A DNA stretch of 64,000 nucleotides from Micromonospora gifhornensis (GCF_016863515.1 NZ_BOPA01000017.1:1-64000), one strand, 5' to 3'; positions 45,348 through 54,749 are shown, counted from the stretch's first letter. Numbers and translations: made by a program. The notes: generated by a model not told the origin, from the letters alone.

Positions 45348-46523
45348 ATGAGTGCGACCCGGCTCCCCGGCACCCCACGGCTGTTGCGGGCTCTCAACGA
45401 CCGTGCGGCGCTGGAACTGCTGCTGGAGCAGGGGCCACTGACCCGGGCCCGGATCGGTGAGCTGACCGGCCTGTCCAAGGTCACCGCGTCCCAACTGGTG
45501 GAACGGTTGGAGGAACGCGGTCTGGTCACCCGGGTCGGTGAGCAGGCCGGCGGGCGCGGGCCGAACGCCCAGCTCTACGCCGTGCGACCGAGCAGCGCGT
45601 ACGTGGTCGGGGTGGACGTCGGTCCGGAGCGGGTGGTCGCCGCCTGCGCCGACATCACCGGCACGGTCGCCGGTCGGGTGGAACAGTCCACGAAGGACAC
45701 CGACGATCCGGTGGGCGTGGTGCACAACGCCGTGGTCCAGGCGGCCAGCAGTGCCGGAGCCGAACTGTCGAGCGTACGGCGGATCGTGCTCGGCACCCCC
45801 GGCCTGGTCGATCCGGGCACCGGCGACATCACCTTCGCCTTCAACCTGCCCCGCTGGCACCGCGGTCTGCTCGCCGCGCTCCGCGACGACCTGGACACCC
45901 CGGTGGTCTTCGAGAACGACGTAAACCTCGCCGCGGTGGCCGAGGCGCAGTCCGGCGCGGCCCAGGGCATGTCCGACTTCGTGCTGGTCTGGATCGGTGC
46001 CGGCGTTGGTCTGGCGATCATGCTGGGCGGGCGGCTGCACCACGGCAGCAGCGGCGCGGCCGGCGAGATCGGCTACCTGCCGGTGCCCGGTGCGCCGATC
46101 CCACGCGACGTGTCCCGCCGCGCCAAGCCGGCGTTCCAGCAGCTCGCCGGGGCGGACGCGATCCGTGCCCTGGCGAGCGAACACGGCTACCCCGACGGTG
46201 GCGCCGCCGAGGCGGTGAAGGCCGCCATCGCCGCCGGTACGGCCGGCGGACCGATGCTCGACGAGGTGGCCCGTCGGCTCGCCCTCGGTGTGGCGAGCAC
46301 CTGCGTGGTGCTGGACCCGCCGCTTGTCGTGCTCGCCGGCGAGGTCGGCCAGGCCGGCGGGGCCGCGCTGGCCGAGCGGGTGCAGCACGAGGTCGCCGCC
46401 ATCACGCTGGTCCGCCCCCGGGTGGTGCCCACCGGCCTGCCCGAGGAGCCGATCCTGCGCGGCGCACTGCGCACCGCCCTCGACGCCGTCCGCGACGAGG
46501 TCTTCGGCTCCACGGTCGGCTGA
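45348..46523 (+). CDS. ROK-family transcriptional regulator
   Basis: A 391-residue ROK (NagC/XylR-type) protein. The N-terminal HTH is LTRARIGELTGLSKVTASQLVERL. The sugar-kinase-like part has VVGVDVGPERV and FENDVNLAAVAEAQ. The CxCGxxGC zinc motif normal in ROK proteins is absent; the expected region reads GYLPVPGAPIPRDVSRRAKP. It probably senses N-acetylglucosamine or a related sugar and controls the divergent GH3 gene. ATG 45348 follows GAGGACATGGC. Confidence 0.9.
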   Translation: MSATRLPGTPRLLRALNDRAALELLLEQGPLTRARIGELTGLSKVTASQLVERLEERGLVTRVGEQAGGRGPNAQLYAVRPSSAYVVGVDVGPERVVAACADITGTVAGRVEQSTKDTDDPVGVVHNAVVQAASSAGAELSSVRRIVLGTPGLVDPGTGDITFAFNLPRWHRGLLAALRDDLDTPVVFENDVNLAAVAEAQSGAAQGMSDFVLVWIGAGVGLAIMLGGRLHHGSSGAAGEIGYLPVPGAPIPRDVSRRAKPAFQQLAGADAIRALASEHGYPDGGAAEAVKAAIAAGTAGGPMLDEVARRLALGVASTCVVLDPPLVVLAGEVGQAGGAALAERVQHEVAAITLVRPRVVPTGLPEEPILRGALRTALDAVRDEVFGSTVG

Positions 46524-46538
46524 GCGCCGACGCAGGCG

Positions 46539-47552
46539 TCAGATCAGGTCGCGGCGGCGGAACACGGCGAACGCGGTGGTGGTGAGCCCGGCGGTGAACA
46601 GCAGCAGGACCACGAACGCCAGGTGCCAGGTCAGCGGGTACGTGCCGTTGCAGTACCCGGTGAAGGCGTCAGCGCAGGGCGTGGCGTCCCAGAACCGCAG
46701 CTCGCCGGCCAGCCACGCGCCCACGTGGTTGCTGAGCAGCAGCTGGTCCGGCCGGGAGACGTCCAGGATCTGCATCATGATCCGCCCGCCCATCTCCCAC
46801 ACCACCAGGTAGGCCAGCACCGCGCCGACCGCCGCCGCGGTGTGCCGACCCACGGTGGCGAGGGCGAAGCCGATCGCCGTGGCGAACAACACCAACCCGA
46901 CGCCCCGGCCCCACCGGGCGGCCAGGTCGGCCCAGAAGGTCGCATCGGTCGGCCCCGGATAGCCGGCGACCTGGGCGATGACCCAGAAGGTGACCAGGTA
47001 CGCCACCGAGGCGAGCACCGACAACACCAGGACCGCGCCGAGCAGGGTGCCCAGTTTGGTGCCGAGGACGGTCATCCGCCGGGGGCGCCACAGCAACAGG
47101 TTGACCACCCCGCCGGAGTTCAGGTCGGCGCCGATGTAGGAGGCACCGACCAGGAAGCCGAACAGAACCAGGAAGGCCACCAGGAAGTACAGCAGCGCCT
47201 CGGCCTGCTGGGTGAAGGTGAACACGTCGGTGAGGTAGTTGGCAGCCGTCGGCGACCAACCCTGCACCACCGGATCGATCTCGCTGCAGTCGGCGGGCAG
47301 GTAGTGGTTGCGGTCCTGGGCCCACGCCTCACCGCGGTCCCGGGCCAGGCAGCGGGCGTGCTCCCGCTCAATCACGCTGCGCTCGGCCGCAGCCTGCTGC
47401 TCGGCCGCGGCCACTTCGGCGCTCGTGGGTGTGTGTGAGCTGGCCAGGGTGGTCCCCGCCGTCACCACGAACGCCAACATCAGCAGGAGCACCATCAGCT
47501 GCACGAATCGGCGGGCGGCCAGCCGCTCCGCCTCGGCGCGGATCAGGTTCAC
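46539..47552 (-). CDS. ABC-2 type exporter permease
   Basis: A 337-residue permease from GTG 47552, whose first codon overlaps the ATPase stop (GTGA). One N-terminal helix (about 15-38) is followed by a large extracytoplasmic loop (about 40-115) with two Cys, then five helices. The GSYIGADLNSGGVVNLLLWRP-like segment (read with one change as ASYIGADLNSGG) is typical of ABC-2 permeases. It probably exports a small molecule or drug. Confidence 0.88.
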   Translation of the reverse strand: MNLIRAEAERLAARRFVQLMVLLLMLAFVVTAGTTLASSHTPTSAEVAAAEQQAAAERSVIEREHARCLARDRGEAWAQDRNHYLPADCSEIDPVVQGWSPTAANYLTDVFTFTQQAEALLYFLVAFLVLFGFLVGASYIGADLNSGGVVNLLLWRPRRMTVLGTKLGTLLGAVLVLSVLASVAYLVTFWVIAQVAGYPGPTDATFWADLAARWGRGVGLVLFATAIGFALATVGRHTAAAVGAVLAYLVVWEMGGRIMMQILDVSRPDQLLLSNHVGAWLAGELRFWDATPCADAFTGYCNGTYPLTWHLAFVVLLLFTAGLTTTAFAVFRRRDLI

Positions 47553-48559
47553 GCCTGCACTCCCCGGAACTCGTCGAGATCGATCGACGGTGCGCCGGAC
47601 AAGCCGGGTGCGGATCCACCGTCGGTCTGCCGGGGGAGCGTCGGCTGCTGCCCGGCACCTGTCAACTCCAGGAAGACGCTCTCCAGATCCGGCCGTACCG
47701 GGGTCAGTTCGCGTACCCAGACATCCTGCTCGCCCAGCGTCCGGCTGATCAGCGTCGGGTCCGGTACGCCACCGACCACCAGATGGTCGGCGTGCGCGGT
47801 GACGGTCAGCCCGGCCGCCTGCAACAGCTGCTCGGCCCGGGTCAGGTCGTCGGCACGGACCAGACACTCGTTGCGGTCGAACCCGGCCAGCACCTCGGTC
47901 ACCGGGCCGGCCGTCACCCGCTGGCCCCGCGAAATGATCGTGACGTGGTCGCAGATCAGCTGGATCTCGGCCAGGATGTGGCTGGAGACCAGCACGGTCA
48001 CCCCGTTGCCGGCCAGCGTCCGCATCAGGTCCCGCATCTCCCGGATGCCCGCCGGGTCCAGCCCGTTGGCCGGCTCGTCGAGAATCAGCAGCTCGGGTCG
48101 TTTGAGCAGGGCCGAGGCCACCGCCAGCCGTTGCTTCATGCCCAGCGAGTAACCCTTGACCCGATCGTGGCCACGATCGCGCAGGCCGACCTGCTCCAGC
48201 GCCTCGTCGACCCGGCTGACCGGTACGCCACCCGCCACGGCGAGCAGCCGCAGGGTGCGGTGGCCGGTGAAGTTGCCGAAGAACTGTGGGCTCTCCACGA
48301 TCGCGCCCACCCGGTGGGCCACCTGGGGCAGCGACTGCGGTGCGTCGGCACCGAACACCCGCATCTGTCCCGCATCGGCGCGGACCAGCCCGAGCAGCGC
48401 CCGCAGGGTGGTCGTCTTACCCGACCCGTTGGGGCCCAGGAAGCCGTGCACCTGACCGGCCTCGACCAGCAGGTCGAAGCCGGCGACGGCGACCCGGTGG
48501 CCCTTGCGTACGCTGCGGAAAGTCTTCCGCAGACCCTCGATCTCGATGACCCCGCTCAC
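47549..48559 (-). CDS. ABC-2 type exporter ATP-binding protein
   Basis: A 336-residue ATPase of the drug/bacitracin-type export group: Walker A GPNGSGKTTTL, signature YSLGMKQRLAVASAL, Walker B LLILDEPANGLDP, switch SSHIL. The C-terminal extension after about residue 225 is a regulatory domain common in this group. It starts at GTG 48559 and is co-transcribed with the permease. No regulator is adjacent. Confidence 0.92.
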   Translation of the reverse strand: MSGVIEIEGLRKTFRSVRKGHRVAVAGFDLLVEAGQVHGFLGPNGSGKTTTLRALLGLVRADAGQMRVFGADAPQSLPQVAHRVGAIVESPQFFGNFTGHRTLRLLAVAGGVPVSRVDEALEQVGLRDRGHDRVKGYSLGMKQRLAVASALLKRPELLILDEPANGLDPAGIREMRDLMRTLAGNGVTVLVSSHILAEIQLICDHVTIISRGQRVTAGPVTEVLAGFDRNECLVRADDLTRAEQLLQAAGLTVTAHADHLVVGGVPDPTLISRTLGEQDVWVRELTPVRPDLESVFLELTGAGQQPTLPRQTDGGSAPGLSGAPSIDLDEFRGVQA

Positions 48560-48689
48560 GCGGAGGGTCCCCGACGACGACCGGGCATGAACGGCCCCTC
48601 CGGATCAGGTGAGCAACGACACGGCGCTCACCCTACGGCGGCAGCGCCCGCCCGTGGGGGCGGCACGCGATGCGTGGTTGGATGGGCGG

Positions 48690-49532
48690 GTGACTGGTGA
48701 CCTGATCGCTGGCGCCGGTGGCGCCACACCCGCCCCTGCATCCATGGACGCGGATCTGGTGGTCAGCCTCGACGGCGTCGGCGTACGCCGGTCCGGCACC
48801 GCCCTGCTGCACGACGTCGACTGGCGGGTGGAGTCGGACGAACGCTGGGTGGTGCTGGGCCCCAACGGTGCGGGCAAGACCACCCTGCTCAACCTCGCCG
48901 CCGGCCGGCTGCACCCGACCACCGGCGTCGCGCACGTGCTCGGCGAGCGGATCGGCCGTACCGACCTCAACGAGCTGCGTACCCGCATCGGGTTGACCAC
49001 GGCGGCGCTGGCCGAGCGGCTGCCCGCCGAGGAGAAGGTCCGCGACGTGGTGATGACCGCCGCCTGGTCGGTGGTCGGCCGCTGGCGGGAGGAGTACGAC
49101 CCGGCCGACGAGGCCCGCGCCCTGGCCCTGCTCGACCAACTCGGCGCCGGCACGCTTGCCGACCGCGACTACGGCACCCTGTCCGACGGGGAGCGCAAGC
49201 GGGTGCAGATCGCCCGGGCCCTGATGACCGACCCGGAGCTGCTGCTGCTCGACGAACCGGCGGCCGGGCTCGACCTGGGCGGCCGGGAGGACCTGGTGGC
49301 CCGCCTGGCCACGCTGGCGCAGGATCCGGACGCCCCCGCGCTGGTGCTTGTCACCCACCACGTGGAGGAGATCCCGCCCGGCTTCACCCACGCGATGCTG
49401 CTGCGCGACGGCGCGGTGATGGCGCAGGGCCCGCTGGACGCGACTCTCACCGCCGACAACCTCACCAAGACCTTCGGCCTGCCGCTGCTCGTCGACCGCA
49501 CCGGCGACCGCTTCACCGCCCGCGCCGCCTGA
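48690..49532 (+). CDS. stand-alone ABC transporter ATP-binding protein
   Basis: A 280-residue ATPase: Walker A GPNGAGKTTLLNLAAG, signature LSDGERKRVQIARAL, Walker B LLLLDEPAAGLDLGG, switch HHVEEIPPGF. The LSDGE signature and HHVEEIP resemble YlmA/ModF-like ATPases that lack a dedicated permease. GTG 48690 was chosen behind GGATGGGCGG; ATG 48745 is another option. No permease gene accompanies it. Confidence 0.88.
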   Translation: MTGDLIAGAGGATPAPASMDADLVVSLDGVGVRRSGTALLHDVDWRVESDERWVVLGPNGAGKTTLLNLAAGRLHPTTGVAHVLGERIGRTDLNELRTRIGLTTAALAERLPAEEKVRDVVMTAAWSVVGRWREEYDPADEARALALLDQLGAGTLADRDYGTLSDGERKRVQIARALMTDPELLLLDEPAAGLDLGGREDLVARLATLAQDPDAPALVLVTHHVEEIPPGFTHAMLLRDGAVMAQGPLDATLTADNLTKTFGLPLLVDRTGDRFTARAA

Positions 49533-49542
49533 CGCGGTGCAA

Positions 49543-49592
49543 GGAAGGGCACCTGCTTAACGTCTCCGGTAGAGCAGGGGCCCCCTGTTAAC
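49543..49592 (+). repeat. paired 19-nt intergenic repeat
   Basis: GGAAGGGCACCTGCTTAAC (49543-49561) and GCAGGGGCCCCCTGTTAAC (49574-49592) are related 19-nt units in direct order, 12 bp apart, between the ABC ATPase and ribokinase genes. The second unit is nearly self-complementary. I recall similar AAGGAAGGGC...TTAAC strings between genes in Micromonospora, suggesting a dispersed repeat family; this is from memory. Confidence 0.6.
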
Positions 49593-49610
49593 ACAACGCA
49601 GGAGGCTCCG

Positions 49611-50510
49611 GTGCCACAGACACGAGTCGTCGTGGTGGGCAGCGCGAACATGGACCTGGTCGCCACCGCGCCGACCCTGCCCCGCCCGGGGGAGACCACC
49701 CTCGGCACCGACTTCGTCACCGTGCCCGGCGGCAAGGGCGCCAACCAGGCCATCGCCGCCGCCCGCGCCGGTGCCGCCTGCACCTTCCTCGGTGCGATCG
49801 GCTCCGACTCGTTCGGGGTGACCCTGCGGGCCCGGATCACCGCCGCCGGGGTGGACACCAGCCAGCTGCGCACCACCTACGGCGCCTCCGGGGTGGCCCT
49901 GGTGATGGTCAACGCCGAGGGTGAGAACGCCATCCTGGTCACGCCGGGGGCCAACGACTCGCTGACCGCGCTCACCGAGAGCGAGCTCGCCGCCGTACGC
50001 GATGCCGACGTGCTTGTCGCGCAGCTGGAGATTCCGGTCGAGACGGTGACCGAGGCGGCGGTCGCCGCCCGAGCCGCCGGGACCCGGGTGGTGCTCAACG
50101 CCGCACCGGCGCTACCGCTGCCGCCCGAGCTGCTGGCCGCGGTGGACCTGCTGGTGGTCAACGAGAACGAGGCGCAGGCGTACACCGGTCGGGGTCGGGA
50201 GGAGCCGCAGGCCCTGCTCGACCTGGTGCCCCGGGCGGTGCTGACCCTCGGCGCGGAGGGTGCCTGGTACGGCGATCGGGACGGCACCGCCGTGCACGTG
50301 CCCGCGACCAGAGTGGACACCGTCGACTCGACCGCCGCCGGGGACGCGTTCACCGGCGCGCTCGCGGTGGCCTGGGGTGAGGGCCGCGACCTGGTCGACG
50401 CGGTCCGCTGGGCGGCGGCGGCCGGCGCGGCCTGCGTACGCCGACTCGGCGCGAGCGTGTCGCTGCCGCACCGCGTCGAGATCGACCAGCTCTACCTCCC
50501 CGCGACCTGA
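49611..50510 (+). CDS. rbsK: ribokinase
   Basis: A 299-residue PfkB-family sugar kinase: N-terminal GSANMDLVA, GGKGANQAIAAARAG, and the anion-hole/catalytic motif DTVDSTAAGDAFTGAL with catalytic Asp. These are ribokinase signatures; it phosphorylates ribose at O5. GTG 49611 follows GCAGGAGGCTCCG. There is no ribose transporter next to it. It stands alone. Confidence 0.9.
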   Translation: MPQTRVVVVGSANMDLVATAPTLPRPGETTLGTDFVTVPGGKGANQAIAAARAGAACTFLGAIGSDSFGVTLRARITAAGVDTSQLRTTYGASGVALVMVNAEGENAILVTPGANDSLTALTESELAAVRDADVLVAQLEIPVETVTEAAVAARAAGTRVVLNAAPALPLPPELLAAVDLLVVNENEAQAYTGRGREEPQALLDLVPRAVLTLGAEGAWYGDRDGTAVHVPATRVDTVDSTAAGDAFTGALAVAWGEGRDLVDAVRWAAAAGAACVRRLGASVSLPHRVEIDQLYLPAT

Positions 50511-50518
50511 CCCGAGGT

Positions 50519-51511
50519 TCACCGGTCGACGGAGGCCGTCGCCGCCCCGTCGTGGGCGCGGAAGGCCCGTCGGTACGCCGAGGGCGACGTCCGCATCGCC
50601 CGGGTGAAGTGGTGGCGGTACGTCACCGCGGTCTCGAAACCGACCGTCGTGGCGATCTGCGCGACCGGCGCATCAGTCGTCTCCAGCAGCGCCAGGCTGG
50701 CCCGGATCCGCTGGTGGACAAGCCAGCGGATCGGGCTGGTGCCGGTGGCCCGGGCGAAGTGCCGCAGGTAGGTGCGCGGTGACATGTGGGCCTGCCGGGC
50801 CAGCCGGGCCACAGTCACCGGCTCGGCGAGGTGCGCGAGTGCCCAGGCGATGCTGCCGGCCACCCGGTCGTCGTCCGCCCTCGCCGGCACCGGCGTCTCG
50901 ATGAACTGTGCCTGCCCGCCGTCGCGGTGCGGTGCGGTCACCAACCGGCGGGCCACCGCGTTGGCCACGGCCGCGCCATGGTCACGCCGTACCACGTGCA
51001 CGCACAGGTCCAGACCGGCCGCGCTGCCGGCGCTCGTCAGCACGTCACCGTCGTCCACGTAGAGCACGTCGGGATCCACAGTCACCGCCGGATAGCGGCG
51101 GGCCAGCAGGTCGGCGTACCGCCAGTGGGTGGTGGCCCGGCGACCGTCGAGCAGACCGGCGGCGGCCAGCGCGAACGCGCCCGAGCAGATGGACATGAGC
51201 CGGGCACCGGCCCGGTGTGCGTGACGCAGCGCCGCCACCAGGTGCGCGGACGGTGTCGCGTGCACGTCGCCGACGCCGGGCACGATCACCGTTGCGGCCT
51301 CGGCCAGCACGTCCAGGCCGTACGGGCTGTGCAGGGTGGCGCCACCGATCACCGGCACCGGGCCGGGGCGCTCGGCGCACAGCCGCAGGTCGTACCAGGG
51401 CACGCCGAGTTCGGGTCGGGGGAGTCCGAAGACCTCGGTGACGATGCCGGTCTCGAAGACCGACATTCCCGGGTACGCCAGCACGGCGACGGTACGGGCG
51501 ACCGGAGCCAT
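50519..51511 (-). CDS. GlxA-family AraC-type regulator (FtrA-like)
   Basis: A 330-residue regulator. A DJ-1/PfpI-like domain (about 1-180; VAVLAYPGMSVFETGIVTEVF, SICSGAFALAAAGLLDG) is followed by an AraC double HTH (about 225-318; VTVARLARQAHMSPRTYLRHFARATG). It is divergent from a rhodanese gene, a pairing seen repeatedly in bacteria. It probably activates or represses that gene. The ligand is unknown. Confidence 0.92.
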   Translation of the reverse strand: MAPVARTVAVLAYPGMSVFETGIVTEVFGLPRPELGVPWYDLRLCAERPGPVPVIGGATLHSPYGLDVLAEAATVIVPGVGDVHATPSAHLVAALRHAHRAGARLMSICSGAFALAAAGLLDGRRATTHWRYADLLARRYPAVTVDPDVLYVDDGDVLTSAGSAAGLDLCVHVVRRDHGAAVANAVARRLVTAPHRDGGQAQFIETPVPARADDDRVAGSIAWALAHLAEPVTVARLARQAHMSPRTYLRHFARATGTSPIRWLVHQRIRASLALLETTDAPVAQIATTVGFETAVTYRHHFTRAMRTSPSAYRRAFRAHDGAATASVDR

Positions 51512-51583
51512 GGCGGGATGTTAGCGCAGTACGTCGTCACCGCCACTCCTCCGGACGCGTCCGCAGCGGTCAGGATCGGTGCC

Positions 51584-52042
51584 ATGACCCGCGCTTTCGC
51601 CGTACCGGCCGCCGATCCCGCCACCGCCATCGGCCTCTTCCTGGCCGAGTTGAGCGTCACCACCGACGTCGCCGACGTGCACGCCGACCTCACCGCCGGG
51701 GTGCCCGACCTGGTCGTGGTGGATTCCCGGGGCGAGGCCGCCTGGGCCCAGGGCCACCTGCCCGACGCGGTGCACCTGCCCACCGCCCGAATTGCCGAGC
51801 AGGCCGCACGGGTGGTCCCGGCCGGCACCCGAGTGGTCACCTACTGCTGGGGTCCCGGCTGCGACGGCGCCACCCGGGCCGCGTTGGCCTTCGCCCGGCT
51901 CGGCTACCCGGTCAAGCAGATGCGCGGCGGCTACGAGTACTGGGTTCGCGAGGGCCTGCCGGTGGTCACCGCGACCGGGTCGACCCGTCGGCTGGTGGAC
52001 GACCTGACCGCGCCCCGCCCGGCCGTCGGCTGCGACTGCTGA
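51584..52042 (+). CDS. rhodanese-like domain protein
   Basis: A 152-residue single rhodanese domain: LVVVDSRGEAAWAQGHLPDAVHLP, then the active loop YCWGPGCDGATRAALAF with candidate Cys residues, and MRGGYEYWVREGLPV. It would transfer sulfur or act as a thiol sensor. The C-terminal tail ends GCDC, an extra Cys pair. Start ATG 51584; divergent from the GlxA-type regulator. Confidence 0.9.
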   Translation: MTRAFAVPAADPATAIGLFLAELSVTTDVADVHADLTAGVPDLVVVDSRGEAAWAQGHLPDAVHLPTARIAEQAARVVPAGTRVVTYCWGPGCDGATRAALAFARLGYPVKQMRGGYEYWVREGLPVVTATGSTRRLVDDLTAPRPAVGCDC

Positions 52043-52060
52043 TCAACGCCTGTGCCTGCG

Positions 52061-52732
52061 TCAGCTCCCGTCGTCGTTGAGCTTCTCGCCGCGTCGACGC
52101 AGCATCGCCAGGCCGGGAATGCCCGCCACGGCGAGTTTGAGGTCCCGGGTGACGTCGAGCAGGTCGTGCAGGTCGGGACCGACCCGGTCCAGGGTGGCCA
52201 GGATCGGCATCACGTCGGCGGTGAGGTGTTGGCGCAGCTTCGGCAACTCGTCGACCAGCCGTACCGCCGCGGCCACCTCCTCGTGGCTGAGCTGCTCGAC
52301 GAAGTGGGTGGCCATCGGTGCGGCTCGGCGCAACGCCGGCTCATACGCGGTCAGCAGTTCGGCGGCGGTGGCCGTCGCCTCGGCTGCCGCGCCGACCGTC
52401 TCGGCGGTCTGGCCGGACACCTTCTCCGCCCGCGCCACCACGTCGGCTGCGGCGGCGGCGACCGTGCCGGCGTTGTCGACGGCGACGGTCGCGGCGGCGC
52501 TGATCACCGCGACCTCCCGGACGGCGACCTCGGCGTCGGCGAGCACCTGGTCGGTCCGGTCGAGGGTCTGCTCGATCCGGTCCACCACCCCGTTGATCCG
52601 CGTCAGCAACGCCTCCACCCCGTCGAGCACCGCGAAGGCGCGGGCCGGGATCGCGGCGAAGGACGCGGCCGAGTCGAGGGCGGAACGGGTGAGGCCGACG
52701 ACCGCGGTCGGCCGGGGAAGGGGGATCACCAT
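52061..52732 (-). CDS. coiled-coil hypothetical protein
   Basis: A 223-residue Ala/Val-rich helical protein with heptad-like patterns from about residue 30 to 200 (VEALLTRINGVVDRIEQTLD) and no membrane helix. It resembles actinomycete proteins of this length with no established role. It is preceded 34 bp upstream by the DUF6232 gene on the same strand, so they may be co-transcribed. Confidence 0.78.
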   Translation of the reverse strand: MVIPLPRPTAVVGLTRSALDSAASFAAIPARAFAVLDGVEALLTRINGVVDRIEQTLDRTDQVLADAEVAVREVAVISAAATVAVDNAGTVAAAAADVVARAEKVSGQTAETVGAAAEATATAAELLTAYEPALRRAAPMATHFVEQLSHEEVAAAVRLVDELPKLRQHLTADVMPILATLDRVGPDLHDLLDVTRDLKLAVAGIPGLAMLRRRGEKLNDDGS

Positions 52733-52766
52733 GGGCTCCAGTGTTCCTTGGGCGGGCGAGGGCCGC

Positions 52767-53246
52767 TCACCAGTGGTCGCCCTGCTGCTCCACGGCCCGC
52801 TGCACCGCCCGGTAGATCTGCCCGAAGCGCAGCGCGTCCGGGGTGCGCAGCACCATGACCTCCTGCCCGCGGTACTGCACCCACAACTCCTGGACCCGGT
52901 TGCCGCGTTCGTACGAGCGGTCCAGCCAGCCGAGCGGGATCTCCAGGAACGGCACCAGCGCCACCGCGATGACCAGGCAGGCCACCAGCACCACGAGCGC
53001 CGGCACCCAACCCCGGTCCGGTGCCGACCAGACCAGCGACAGTACGCAGACCAGCCCGACCAGCGGGGGCAGCGACAGCAGCAGCACCAGTACGCCCCGG
53101 CCGAGCACCCGCCCGCGCACCGCGAGGGTGGTGCGCCCCTTCTGATGCCAGACGTAGGTGACCTCGGATATCGGGATGACGTGTCTTCCGGCCCGCAGCG
53201 ACTCCGAGGAAACCTGCACCGCGTCGTCCCGGTAATAGAGCGCCAT
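52767..53246 (-). CDS. DUF6232-like membrane protein (first copy)
   Basis: A 159-residue protein: an N-terminal PH-like beta domain (YYRDDAVQVSSESLRAGRHV, ISEVTYVWHQKG), two membrane helices (about 60-80, 85-105), and a C-terminal segment [22 protein letters not shown] 53246 was chosen over an upstream in-frame start because homologous sequence begins there. It is a paralogue of the protein at 54179. Confidence 0.85.
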   Translation of the reverse strand: MALYYRDDAVQVSSESLRAGRHVIPISEVTYVWHQKGRTTLAVRGRVLGRGVLVLLLSLPPLVGLVCVLSLVWSAPDRGWVPALVVLVACLVIAVALVPFLEIPLGWLDRSYERGNRVQELWVQYRGQEVMVLRTPDALRFGQIYRAVQRAVEQQGDHW

Positions 53247-53440
53247 CACTAAGCCTAACCATCTTGCGGCAACCCTTGGCGATGGTGTCGTCACCCTGTG
53301 GCGATCAGCTGTACCCGGTGCGGCCTTCGGTGGCAGTTAATTTCGCGCCGGACGCTCGGTGTGGGCCCGGACGATGCTCGCCGGTTCGGGCGGCACGCTA
53401 ACATCGCCGCGTCTTGAGGTGACTGCGGAGACGAGGCTCT

Positions 53441-54154
53441 ATGGGGTGGCTCCAGCGTGTGCTGGGTGGGCGGCAGGTCGAGCACGATCCCGGCCGGCAG
53501 GAGGCGCTGTTACAGCAGGTCCGGCACGGGTTCGGCATCCGCAGCCAGGTCCGCGTCCGCGATCAGATCGAGGAGATCACGCGGCTGCTGGACGATGAGG
53601 ACGGTCTGGTCGTGGCGACCCGGATCGTGCGCGAGGTCGCCGACGCGGCCCACACGGATCTGCTGGCGCAAGCCGCCGACCTGCACCGGCGTACCGGTTA
53701 CCGGCTCGTGGTCGATCGTCGCAACTATCGGGTCCTGTGGCGGGAGGCCGGGGCGGCGCTGCGGTGGCCGCTGTTCGATCCGCCGGGCGGCCTGCATCCG
53801 TACGTGCAGGTGGCCGCGGCGGCCACGGTGCTCGGCGACCGTGCGTCGCGGGTCGTGAAGGCCACCGACCCCGCCCCGGTGCTGTCCGCGGTCTTCGAGC
53901 TGTTCGACCTCACCACCACCGGTTGGGAGTACGGCCGGGTGCGGCCGGACACCGACGGCGCCGAGTTGGTCCTCCGGTTGATCTCGGCGGCTCGGCAGAT
54001 CAACGCCGCGTTGTCGGATCCGCCGCCGCTGCCGCAGCCGGTGCGGGAACTGATGCGCCGCAACAACACTACGAACGTGTACGACCCGGCCGGTCGCGGG
54101 GTGGTCGGCGCGATCAATCTCGGTGCGGAGTTGAGGCCGGCCCTGCTGTCCTGA
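53441..54154 (+). CDS. hypothetical protein, 237 aa
   Basis: A 237-residue soluble protein, rich in Arg, Val and Leu, with amphipathic helices (QVRVRDQIEEITRLLDDED) and a central beta part (GYRLVVDRRNYRVLW). No signal, membrane helix or catalytic motif is seen. It lies between the two DUF6232 paralogues on the opposite strand. Family not recognised. Confidence 0.78.
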   Translation: MGWLQRVLGGRQVEHDPGRQEALLQQVRHGFGIRSQVRVRDQIEEITRLLDDEDGLVVATRIVREVADAAHTDLLAQAADLHRRTGYRLVVDRRNYRVLWREAGAALRWPLFDPPGGLHPYVQVAAAATVLGDRASRVVKATDPAPVLSAVFELFDLTTTGWEYGRVRPDTDGAELVLRLISAARQINAALSDPPPLPQPVRELMRRNNTTNVYDPAGRGVVGAINLGAELRPALLS

Positions 54155-54178
54155 GCGTCCCCCGCCCGACCCGGCCGG

Positions 54179-54652
54179 TCAGCGGGCGGCCCGGCCCTGC
54201 ACCTGGGCTTCCATGGCGCGTTGCACGGCCCGGTAGATCTGCCCGAAGCGCAGCGCGTCCGGGGTGCACAGCAGGCGTACCGGGTGGCCCCGCCAGCGGA
54301 TCCAGACCTCGCGGGGGCGGCTGCCCCGGGCGTACGACCTGTCGAAGTACTCGAAGAGCTGGTCGGCGATCGGCCCGGCGGCCAGTCCGATCAGGATGGA
54401 GACGCCGACGATGGCGACCGTGACGGTGGCCGAACCGTCGAGCCAGACGGCGAGCGCGATGCCGAGGACGGCGGCCACCAGCGGGCCGATCATCGCCGCG
54501 CCGAGCGCACCCCGGCCGATCAGCACCCGCCACGACCGGCCGCCCCGGTGGTGCCAGACCTCGGTGATCTCGGCCAGCGGGTAGGCGTCGCCGTTGACCG
54601 TGACAGCGTTGGAGGTGACCTGGACGGACTTGTCGTCGTAGTACGTGACCAT
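54179..54652 (-). CDS. DUF6232-like membrane protein (second copy)
   Basis: A 157-residue paralogue of the 52767 protein: [31 protein letters not shown], two membrane helices (about 52-72 and 77-97), and the same [19 protein letters not shown] end. Start ATG 54652 behind CCGGAGTTCCC. A 40-bp stretch (54228-54267) is identical to 52807-52846 in the first copy. Confidence 0.86.
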   Translation of the reverse strand: MVTYYDDKSVQVTSNAVTVNGDAYPLAEITEVWHHRGGRSWRVLIGRGALGAAMIGPLVAAVLGIALAVWLDGSATVTVAIVGVSILIGLAAGPIADQLFEYFDRSYARGSRPREVWIRWRGHPVRLLCTPDALRFGQIYRAVQRAMEAQVQGRAAR

Positions 54653-54749
54653 GGGAACTCCGGGGCGCGGGACTGGCAGCCAGACTACGTGCCGACGGCG
54701 GCTGGTCGTAAGGTTGGCAGGCGACTTCGACGAGGAAGTGAGGCTCAGC

